A stretch of DNA of 64,000 bases from CAZQIC01 sp964593555. Lineage in GTDB: Bacteria; Bacteroidota; Bacteroidia; JAFLBG01. Position 1 is the first letter of the stretch. Each line of letters begins with the position of its first letter. The translations under genes were made by a program, and so were the position numbers. Below are positions 33,717 to 40,838 of this stretch, piece by piece. The stretch is from NCBI GenBank assembly GCA_964593555.1, contig CAZQIC010000003.1:1-64000 (forward strand), read 5' to 3'. The notes under the pieces are model-generated. The model was not told the DNA's origin. It saw only the letters and a program-made list of their open reading frames with translations, and ran no database searches.

Positions 33717-36700
33717 ATGGAGTATAATTTTAGTGAGATAGAAAAAAAGTGGCAGCAGTATTGGGCCAAGAACAGAACATATAAGGCTGATAATAAATCA
33801 GCAAAACCTAAGTACTATGTATTGGATATGTTCCCGTATCCCTCGGGAGCTGGATTGCATGTTGGTCACCCGCTAGGGTACATTGCGAGTGACATAGCAG
33901 CGCGTTATAAAAGATTAAACGGGTTTAATGTATTGCATCCAATGGGTTACGATTCATTTGGATTACCTGCGGAACAATATGCTATACAAACCGGGCAGCA
34001 CCCGGAAGTAACTACCAAAGAAAATATTGCGAGGTATCGTGAACAAATGGATAAGATCGGATTCTCATTCGATTGGGACCGAGAAGTGCGCACAAGTGAT
34101 CCGCATTATTACAAATGGACACAGTGGATATTCATAAAACTTTTTCATTCGTGGTACAATAAAACAAGCGATAAAGCGGAATCAATTGAATCGTTAATAG
34201 CTGTTTTTGAAAAAGAAGGAAATGCGAATGTAAATGCAGCATGCGATGAGTCAGCAAAAATATTTACTGCTGCCGAATGGAAATCATTTAACGAAAAAGA
34301 AAAGTCGGACTTGTTGATGAAATACCGCATTGCTTATCACAGCGAAGCATGGGTAAATTGGTGTCCGGCATTGGGAACTGTATTGGCAAATGATGAGGTG
34401 AAAGAAGGAGTATCAGAGCGTGGAGGTTATCCTGTGGAGCGTAAAACAATGCCGCAATGGAGCATGCGTATTACGGCCTATGCAGATAGATTGCTAAATG
34501 GATTAAATGAAATTGACTGGAGTGATAGTATAAAGGAAGCGCAGCGAAATTGGATAGGAAAGAGCGAGGGGACGAGTATACAGTTTTGTGTACTGGGTGC
34601 TGAGAACACAGCACAGAAAACACAGCACACTATAGAAGTGTTTACAACACGGCCTGATACGATATTTGGAGTTACATATGTAACACTTGCACCCGAGCAT
34701 GAGTTAGTAGAAAAAATCACAACTGCTGAAAATAAGAAAGCCGTGGATGAATATGTGGCCTATGCTAAAAACCGCAGTGAGCGCGAAAGGCAGGCGGATG
34801 TAAAAAAGATAACAGGACAATTTACCGGTGCGTATGTTGAACATCCGTTTACCAATGAAAAAGTACCGGTATGGGTGGGTGATTATGTATTGGCCGGTTA
34901 CGGCACAGGAGCTGTAATGGCAGTGCCTGCGCACGATTCTCGCGATCATGCTTTTGCAAAACATTTTAACTTAGCTCTAAAGAAAGTTGTGGAACCTCCG
35001 CAAAATAGCCCCTTCCCCTTTGGGGAAGGTTGGGATGGGGCGGAAGAAGCTTACGAATACAAAACAGGAATTCTTATTAACTCCGATTTTTTAAATGGCA
35101 CAGAAGTAAAAGAGGCAATAAAAAAAGCGATAACAGAAATTGAAAAAAGAAATTTAGGAAAAGGAAAAACAAATTTCCGTTTGCGCGATGCTGCTTTTGG
35201 ACGCCAGCGTTATTGGGGAGAACCGATACCAATTTATTATAAAGATGGGATTCCATATACAGTTGAAGAAAAAGATTTGCCGGTACGTTTACCTGAAGTA
35301 GATAAATTTTTGCCAACGGAAACAGGCGAGCCTCCATTAGCGAGAGCGAAGGATTGGACGTACAGGCCATCGCACGCCTCACCCCAGCCCTCTCCAGAGG
35401 AGAGGGGGATGGATTCTCCGGGATATCACACAGCGAACAAAAAATTATGGGGAAACTTAAAAGAGAATGCAAGAGACAATAGAAAAGACCCAACACCTGC
35501 TGAGGAATTTTTGTGGCAAAAATTAAGAGATGAACAGCTGGGTTTTAAAATAAGGAGACAGCACGCCATTGATCAATTCATAGTTGATTTTGTTTGTCTG
35601 CCAAAAAAGTTAGTGATTGAAGTTGATGGAGGAATTCATTTAAATGCTGAACAACAAGAATATGATGAAGGGCGAACCTACATGTTAAATCATTGGGGAT
35701 ATGATGTTATTCGGTTTACAAATGATGAGGTGATGAACAACACCGAAGATGTTGTTGGTAGAATAAAAAGCAAGTTGACCAACGACTCCTTCCCCCTTGG
35801 GGAAGGCCGGGATGGGGCCAGTTATCCGCTTGAAACCACCACCATGCCTGGCTGGGCCGGGAGCTCCTGGTATTTTTTGCGTTATATGGATGCGCACAAT
35901 GAAAAAGAATTCGCATCCAAAGAAGCCATAAATTATTGGAAAGAAATTGACTTATACATTGGAGGCGCAGAACATGCTACCGGGCATTTGTTGTATGTGC
36001 GTTTCTGGACAAAGTTTTTAAAAGATCTAGGATATATTTCTATTGAAGAGCCTGCGAAGAAATTGATTAACCAGGGGATGATACAGGGGGTGTCTGCATT
36101 TGTTTATGGTTTTGGAGCGGGATTAAAAATTAATTCTATAGAAAACAGGGAAATGCCTAAATTAAAAAAGTATATCGTTCCTAAAAGTTCATATGAGAAT
36201 TATAAAAAGGACATCAATGGCGATCCGCTTATTAATAAACTAATAGTAGATAGATTGTTAGAAATAAAAAAAGCAGGATTTGGCGATGTTGAGCACAGTC
36301 CAACATTAACGTCATGCATTTCTGTGCACGTTGATATTAGTTTAGTTGATCCTATTTCGAATGAACTAGATGTAGAAAAATTTAAAAGGAGTGAAAGGTA
36401 TAACTCTTTATTAATTGATGATTTGTTTTGTGAGAAGGATGGAAAGTATATTGTTGGACGTGAAGTTGAAAAAATGTCTAAGTCCAAATACAATGTTGTA
36501 AATCCCGATGACATTATTTCTCAACACGGCGCAGATTGTCTTCGCCTTTACGAAATGTTTTTAGGTCCGCTGGAGCAGCATAAGCCATGGAACACAAATG
36601 GAATTAGTGGGGTGAGTAATTTCATTAGAAAATTGTGGAGGCTGTATCATTCTTCTGATTGGAATAACTCCCCTCTCCTTAGGAGAGGGGCCGGGGGTGA

Positions 36701-37187
36701 GGCCATTAGTGATGAAGCACCAACAAAACCGGAATTAAAAACATTGCACAAAACCATCAAGAAAATAAAAGAAGACATTGAACGTTATTCATTTAATACT
36801 TCGGTGAGTAATTTTATGATCTGCGTTAATGAGTTAACCGAATTTAAATGTAATAAACGTGCAATACTGGAGCCCTTGGCGATTATTATTTCTCCGTATG
36901 CGCCACACATTGCCGAAGAACTTTGGGAAAAGCTGGGACACAAAAAGAGTATTACTTACGCAAAATTCCCTGAAGCGAAAGAAGAATACTTAACGGAGTC
37001 ATCCTATAATTATCCGATTTCATTCAACGGTAAAACTCGTTTCTTTAAGGAGTTTGATCTTTCTGTTTCTAAAGAAGACATTGAAAAAGAAGTAATGGCT
37101 TTGGAGGATACACAGAAATATCTGGCAGGACAATCGCCTAAAAAAGTGATTGTGGTGCCAAAAAAAATTGTAAATATTGTGGTGTAA
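33717..37187 (+). CDS. leuS: Leucyl-tRNA synthetase with in-frame DUF559 nuclease insertion
   Basis: 1156 aa; typical phylum members are about 920-950. Charges tRNA-Leu; class I catalytic core with HVGH at residues 48-51 and KMSKS at 919-923, a CP1 editing domain (about 225-430, with FTTRPDTIFGVTYV and GTGAVMAVPAHDSRDH), and a C-terminal anticodon-binding part. All essential motifs are intact, so the enzyme is probably functional. Residues 550-702 (35364-35822) interrupt the normal KDWTY|YPLETTTMPGWAGSSW junction. They encode a DUF559 (Vsr-like, PD-(D/E)XK) nuclease module, about residues 571-688, with candidate catalytic Asp624, Glu635 and Asp637, bracketed by palindromic repeats. Two more repeat-derived peptides are at residues 429-442 and 983-996, and perhaps a third at 291-305. 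No intein splice residues are seen, so the insert should stay in the protein. Confidence 0.95.
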   Translation: MEYNFSEIEKKWQQYWAKNRTYKADNKSAKPKYYVLDMFPYPSGAGLHVGHPLGYIASDIAARYKRLNGFNVLHPMGYDSFGLPAEQYAIQTGQHPEVTTKENIARYREQMDKIGFSFDWDREVRTSDPHYYKWTQWIFIKLFHSWYNKTSDKAESIESLIAVFEKEGNANVNAACDESAKIFTAAEWKSFNEKEKSDLLMKYRIAYHSEAWVNWCPALGTVLANDEVKEGVSERGGYPVERKTMPQWSMRITAYADRLLNGLNEIDWSDSIKEAQRNWIGKSEGTSIQFCVLGAENTAQKTQHTIEVFTTRPDTIFGVTYVTLAPEHELVEKITTAENKKAVDEYVAYAKNRSERERQADVKKITGQFTGAYVEHPFTNEKVPVWVGDYVLAGYGTGAVMAVPAHDSRDHAFAKHFNLALKKVVEPPQNSPFPFGEGWDGAEEAYEYKTGILINSDFLNGTEVKEAIKKAITEIEKRNLGKGKTNFRLRDAAFGRQRYWGEPIPIYYKDGIPYTVEEKDLPVRLPEVDKFLPTETGEPPLARAKDWTYRPSHASPQPSPEERGMDSPGYHTANKKLWGNLKENARDNRKDPTPAEEFLWQKLRDEQLGFKIRRQHAIDQFIVDFVCLPKKLVIEVDGGIHLNAEQQEYDEGRTYMLNHWGYDVIRFTNDEVMNNTEDVVGRIKSKLTNDSFPLGEGRDGASYPLETTTMPGWAGSSWYFLRYMDAHNEKEFASKEAINYWKEIDLYIGGAEHATGHLLYVRFWTKFLKDLGYISIEEPAKKLINQGMIQGVSAFVYGFGAGLKINSIENREMPKLKKYIVPKSSYENYKKDINGDPLINKLIVDRLLEIKKAGFGDVEHSPTLTSCISVHVDISLVDPISNELDVEKFKRSERYNSLLIDDLFCEKDGKYIVGREVEKMSKSKYNVVNPDDIISQHGADCLRLYEMFLGPLEQHKPWNTNGISGVSNFIRKLWRLYHSSDWNNSPLLRRGAGGEAISDEAPTKPELKTLHKTIKKIKEDIERYSFNTSVSNFMICVNELTEFKCNKRAILEPLAIIISPYAPHIAEELWEKLGHKKSITYAKFPEAKEEYLTESSYNYPISFNGKTRFFKEFDLSVSKEDIEKEVMALEDTQKYLAGQSPKKVIVVPKKIVNIVV
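35001..35042 (+). repeat. Intragenic palindrome P1a in leuS
   Basis: CCTTCCCC-TTT-GGGGAAGG (35011-35029) followed by TTGGGATGGGGCGG. It encodes NSPFPFGEGWDGA at residues 430-442, just after the editing domain, where relatives have only a short link. It is the same element and orientation as P1b at 35784. Confidence 0.8.
35373..35415 (+). repeat. Intragenic palindrome P2a, left boundary of the DUF559 insert in leuS
   Basis: CCCTCTCC-AGA-GGAGAGGG (35388-35406) preceded by CCTCACCCCAG. It encodes ASPQPSPEERG (residues 554-564). It is the inverse orientation of P2b at 36663. An in-frame ATG (Met565) directly follows and could start a free-standing DUF559 protein. Confidence 0.8.
35415..35780 (+). 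mobile_element. DUF559 (Vsr-like endonuclease) module nested in leuS
   Basis: About 118 residues (571-688 of LeuRS), starting HTANKKLWGNLKENARDNRK, with TPAEEFLWQKLR, FKIRRQHAIDQFIVDFVC, KKLVIEVDGGIH, YDVIRFTNDEVM and GRIKSKL. This is a complete DUF559 domain of the size normally found as a separate small protein. The PD-(D/E)XK-like residues Asp624, Glu635, Asp637 and His641 are conserved in appearance. It is bounded on both sides by GC-rich palindromes. There is no frameshift and no stop, so it is translated as part of LeuRS; whether it retains nuclease activity is unknown. Confidence 0.85.
35784..35822 (+). repeat. Intragenic palindrome P1b, right boundary of the DUF559 insert in leuS
   Basis: CCTTCCCC-CTT-GGGGAAGG (35788-35806) followed by CCGGGATGGGGCCAG. 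It encodes DSFPLGEGRDGAS (residues 690-702), in the same frame and orientation as P1a. The conserved leuS sequence resumes immediately at Tyr703. Confidence 0.8.
36663..36704 (+). repeat. Intragenic palindrome P2b in leuS
   Basis: CCCCTCTCCT and AGGAGAGGGG arms around a single T (36670-36690), followed by CCGGGGGTGAGG. It encodes NNSPLLRRGAGGEA (residues 983-996) in the anticodon-binding region, between LWRLYHSSDW and DEAPTKPELKTLHKT. It is the reverse complement of the P2a type. Confidence 0.8.
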
Positions 37188-37260
37188 GTTCTCGACAAGC
37201 TCGAACTGACAATCTGTGCGCTATCACATTGAGCCGTCGAAATGCCGGGGAGGGCTTTAT
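37188..37260. repeat. Dispersed TCGACAAGCTCGAA-type hairpin repeat after leuS
   Basis: GTTCTCGACAAGCTCGAACTGAC at the left and CACATTGAGCCGTCGAAAT at the right form imperfect complementary arms. The 'CTCGACAAGCTCGAACTGACA...CATTGAGC-GTCGAAATG' pattern is a dispersed repeat type I associate with Bacteroidota intergenic regions. Here it separates leuS from the DUF3108 gene and could act as a terminator or processing hairpin. Confidence 0.5.
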
Positions 37261-37307
37261 AACTCAGCATGTTATGAATTTGGCACGTAATTGGAGTAGA
37301 ATATAAT

Positions 37308-38129
37308 ATGAAAAGGATCGCTTTATTTTTTTCTTTAACAACCACATTGTTGCTTGTTTCTTTTTCTGCGGATAAGCGGACTCATTCTTCTGTCGTTCCA
37401 AACGAAAAAGGAACTCCGTTTCGTGTGTTGAAAAATGAAGCATTTCAACGCGGAGAAAAATTGACCTTCCGTTTACATTATGGATTTATTGATGCCGGTG
37501 TTGCAGTACTCGAGGTAAAAGATGAGGTGAAGATGTTTGGCTCAAGAAAATCATTTCACATTGTGGGAACAGGAACTTCAATTGGAACATTCGATTGGTT
37601 TTTTAAAGTGCGGGATCGTTATGAAACCTATATTGATGAGGAAGCAATTATTCCCTGGTTCTTTGTAAGAAGAGTGGATGAAGGCGGGTTTAAAATTTCG
37701 CAGGACTATACTTTTAATCATTATGCCAACAAAGTTGATGTTGGCGAAGGCGAAAAAATTGATATCCCTGATAATACGCAGGATATGTTATCTGCATTTT
37801 ACGCTGCAAGATGTCTTGATTTTAGCAGTGCGAAGGAAGGAGACATTTTTGACATCACCAGTTTTGTAGACAAAGAAATTTTTCCAATGCAAATAAAATT
37901 CGTTGGTAAAGAAACAATCAAGACTTCATTGGGGAAAGTAAAATGTTTAACGTTCAGACCGGTAGTACAAAAGGGGCGCGTTTTTAAGAAAGAAGAAGAC
38001 ATGAAAGTTTGGATCACTGATGATAAAAACCATATTCCCGTAAGGGCCCAGGCCGAACTTTTAATTGGTTCAATCAAACTTGATATTGTAAAGGCAGAAG
38101 GATTAGTCAATCCAATTACTAAGGAATAA
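37308..38129 (+). CDS. DUF3108 exported protein
   Basis: 273 aa. A signal peptide (residues 1-21) precedes a beta-rich domain: AFQRGEKLTFRLHYGFIDAGVAVLEV, FHIVGTGTSIGTFDWFFKVRDRYETYID and RRVDEGGFKISQDYTFN. This is typical of the DUF3108 family, periplasmic beta proteins (possibly lipid/LPS related) of unknown function. It is encoded 120 nt downstream of leuS with a repeat between, so it is probably a separate transcript. Confidence 0.85.
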   Translation: MKRIALFFSLTTTLLLVSFSADKRTHSSVVPNEKGTPFRVLKNEAFQRGEKLTFRLHYGFIDAGVAVLEVKDEVKMFGSRKSFHIVGTGTSIGTFDWFFKVRDRYETYIDEEAIIPWFFVRRVDEGGFKISQDYTFNHYANKVDVGEGEKIDIPDNTQDMLSAFYAARCLDFSSAKEGDIFDITSFVDKEIFPMQIKFVGKETIKTSLGKVKCLTFRPVVQKGRVFKKEEDMKVWITDDKNHIPVRAQAELLIGSIKLDIVKAEGLVNPITKE

Positions 38130-38348
38130 CTCTTGTTCGAGATACAAATAATCCGATAAACGCATTTGCCCACTTCCTGCAATTTAGAGTAAATTGTATT
38201 CGGAATGCGCGAGTATAGCTTGAAACCTTAATTATTAGCCTCCAAAAATCGACTCTTAATACGCAAATTCCCCTAGTTTACAATTTGTATGAAGTTTGGG
38301 AACATAATATTGTCGTTAAAATAATTCACTCATATGCGTATTTGAGAG

Positions 38349-38356
38349 TAGATTTG
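38349..38356 (+). promoter_or_regulatory. -7 element for the 38369 gene
   Basis: TAGATTTG is an exact TAnnTTTG match ending 12 nt before the ATG, implying a very short leader. No -33 TTG at the usual spacing. Confidence 0.5.
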
Positions 38357-38368
38357 TAGTATCAATCA

Positions 38369-40078
38369 ATGAAGGGTAAAATTTATATTTTTTTAGTGTT
38401 GCTTCTGATTCCTGTTTTGTTTTTCGGACAGGTTTCCATGCGGGACAATAACTGGTACTTTGGCAATAATGCAGGTGTAAGTTTTAATACTGGCTCTCCC
38501 GTTGCTGTTGCAGGAAGTGCCATGTCCACCAGCGAGGGCTGTGCTTCAATAAGTAATACCGGCGGACAATTATTATTTTATACTGATGGCGCTACTGTGT
38601 GGGACAAAACACATATTGCAATGCCCAATGCAGACGGATCGTCATGGAACAAAAAATTATCAGGTAATTCAAGCAGTGCGCAGTCGGCAATAATCACTAC
38701 ACATCCTTGCGACACGAATAAGTATTATGTTTTTACCACCGATGGAGAAACTTCTTTTGATGCGACGGATCCGAAAGGGATGTACGATGGCTTGTATTAT
38801 ACTGTGATTGACATGACATTGAATGGAGGAAAGGGAGATGTTGATCTTGCCTACTTAGCTGCTCAACCCGGATATGTTGCAGGCGGGAATAAAATAGAAT
38901 TGATCGATTCTATCCAGGAAAAAGTAAACGCGGCAATTCATTCCAATGGAGTAAATTATTGGGTAGTTGCGCAGCGTATCAATGGAGATTTTTATGCCTA
39001 TAAAATTGATTGCAATGGAATAGATATGACTCCCAGGAAGTCACTTAATTTATATGGCCCTGGTGCTCATGTAACGTATGCAAATATGGCCTTTTCAAAA
39101 GACGGAAAATCATTGACAGTGGCAGGGGGATTTAACTGGAGCGTTCACTTGTTTGATTTTAATAATACTACTGGCATTGCGAGCAACAAAAGAACCCTGG
39201 TTGCTGATGTGATGGAATTAGGTGCAGCATGGGGCGTATGTTATTCACCAAACGATTCAATTATTTATGTTGTTCCCTGGGGAGGAGTAACGTATAAACG
39301 TTTTAAACGTTTTGCTCCCAATGTACCAGCAAGCGGGGTAATTGCAACACTTCCAACAAGTACAACTGTTATACAACTAGCACCTAACGGAAAAATGTAC
39401 GCGACTAATAATGATGCGACTAATTATCTTTCTGTTTTTAACACACCAAATAATTTTGCCAATCCCGGATTCGTTTCAAATGCAGTTGCGCTGGGAGCAG
39501 GAACCTGCTCTTACGGTTTACCAAATATGTTCAGCGGATTCAGTTCCATGAGAGATCCTGAGTTTGTCCGTAACGATACTTCTTTTTGTACAATGGGTCA
39601 GGCTTCGTTATCTCTTGGTAAAGCAGCAATGGATTGTTTTACTTATTCTTGGGATCCACCGCTTGGTTTAGATGATCCCACCTCCAGCAATCCTGTTGCA
39701 ACACTTAATCAAACCACTACGTTTAAAGTAACAGCGAGTACGGTGTGTAAAACATCTGAAGACTCTGTTACCATTACCGTTTCAACCTGCGAAGAGAGCG
39801 CAGTTTTTTTCCCTAATGCATTTACGCCAAACAACGATGGCGTAAATGATATTTTTATTCCATCACTATATGATTATGTTGATACGCAATATGAGTTACT
39901 GATATTCGACCGCTGGGGAAATTTAATTTTTAAAACGAATAACCCTAAACAAGGTTGGAATGGCAATGTAAAAACTAACAGGCCCGCACAGCAAGATGTT
40001 TACGTTTATAAAATACTTGCCTTTGATAAATACGGAATTGAGCTGAGCAAAATCGGCCATTTTAGTCTTGTGAGATAA
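38369..40078 (+). CDS. T9SS type B cargo protein with propeller-like N-terminal region
   Basis: 569 aa. Signal peptide (1-20, ...LFFGQ), then a propeller-like region beginning NNWYFGNNAGVSFNTG and including GGQLLFYTDGATVWDKTHIAMPN. The same opening is in the 49515-52559 protein, so the two share a homologous ligand-binding or structural domain (about residues 25-400). A short Ig-like repeat (YSWDPPLGLDDPTSSNPVA) and a CHU_C domain (FFPNAFTPNNDGVNDIF, IFDRWGNLIF, QQDVYVYKI) complete it. Secreted or surface protein of unknown ligand. Confidence 0.87.
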   Translation: MKGKIYIFLVLLLIPVLFFGQVSMRDNNWYFGNNAGVSFNTGSPVAVAGSAMSTSEGCASISNTGGQLLFYTDGATVWDKTHIAMPNADGSSWNKKLSGNSSSAQSAIITTHPCDTNKYYVFTTDGETSFDATDPKGMYDGLYYTVIDMTLNGGKGDVDLAYLAAQPGYVAGGNKIELIDSIQEKVNAAIHSNGVNYWVVAQRINGDFYAYKIDCNGIDMTPRKSLNLYGPGAHVTYANMAFSKDGKSLTVAGGFNWSVHLFDFNNTTGIASNKRTLVADVMELGAAWGVCYSPNDSIIYVVPWGGVTYKRFKRFAPNVPASGVIATLPTSTTVIQLAPNGKMYATNNDATNYLSVFNTPNNFANPGFVSNAVALGAGTCSYGLPNMFSGFSSMRDPEFVRNDTSFCTMGQASLSLGKAAMDCFTYSWDPPLGLDDPTSSNPVATLNQTTTFKVTASTVCKTSEDSVTITVSTCEESAVFFPNAFTPNNDGVNDIFIPSLYDYVDTQYELLIFDRWGNLIFKTNNPKQGWNGNVKTNRPAQQDVYVYKILAFDKYGIELSKIGHFSLVR

Positions 40079-40124
40079 TTTTCTTTTGTTGTAATTTCTC
40101 TGGTTATTTTCGTTTAGCAAAGAT

Positions 40125-40832
40125 TTGTATAACGCTTCACTACTGAAAACAAAAATCTTTTTTATTTTTAAAATCGCGTTTAATGTTCTTCTCGGAACAA
40201 TTGAATTTTTTGTTTTCTATTTTATCTTCGCTGTCGTATTTTCTCTTATTCCTGTTGATGCATTCGATAAAACTGCTGAGGATGAAATAGAAATATTTAT
40301 CCGCTCAAATGGAGTCCATACAGATTTAGTATTGCCTGCTGTAAATGAATATAAAGATTGGACCAGGCAAATCCCAGTCGCGAATACGCTTGTCAATGAC
40401 CCATCAGTAAATTATATCGCGTTTGGCTGGGGCGATAAAGGATTTTACCTGAACACACCAACCTGGGGCGATCTTACTTTCAGTACCGCGTTTAAAGCAA
40501 TGTTTGCGTTGGGCACATCAGCAATGCATGTTACTTATTATAAAAACATAAAGACTGGTGAAAATTGCAAGAGGATAAAAATTAATAAAGCCGGATATAT
40601 TAAATTGATCCAATACATAGAAGAAAGTTTTGCAATGGAACAGAACGTTCCAGTTCTGATTAGTGGTTATCATTACGGTGACTATGATTCATTTTACGAA
40701 GCGAAAGGGAAATACAGCCTTATTAATACCTGTAATAGCTGGACAAATGCCGGACTAAAGAATTGTGGTGCCAAGGCTTGTTTGTGGACTCCATTTGATA
40801 AAGGGATGCTTTATCAGAACAGAGAAGAATAA
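40125..40832 (+). CDS. DUF2459 / TIGR02117 family protein
   Basis: 235 aa. An N-terminal hydrophobic segment (about 9-40) anchors it in the inner membrane, followed by a soluble domain with FIRSNGVHTDLVLPA, YIAFGWGDKGFYLNTPTWGDLT, HVTYY, ISGYHYGDYDSFYEA and NTCNSWTNAGLKNCGA. His and Cys residues in the VHTD and NTCNSWTN motifs resemble a Cys-His protease-like site, but no activity is known. No ATG is available, so the start is uncertain; the TTG at 40125 is the best candidate and the frame is open from 40095. Function unknown. Confidence 0.82.
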   Translation: MYNASLLKTKIFFIFKIAFNVLLGTIEFFVFYFIFAVVFSLIPVDAFDKTAEDEIEIFIRSNGVHTDLVLPAVNEYKDWTRQIPVANTLVNDPSVNYIAFGWGDKGFYLNTPTWGDLTFSTAFKAMFALGTSAMHVTYYKNIKTGENCKRIKINKAGYIKLIQYIEESFAMEQNVPVLISGYHYGDYDSFYEAKGKYSLINTCNSWTNAGLKNCGAKACLWTPFDKGMLYQNREE

Positions 40833-40838
40833 TTTGAA

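Noticed and set aside
35364..35822. Intein or group I intron in leuS
   Set aside because: No Cys/Ser at a splice N-junction, no His-Asn plus Cys/Ser/Thr end, and no interruption of the reading frame; the insert lies between palindromes rather than at a catalytic motif.
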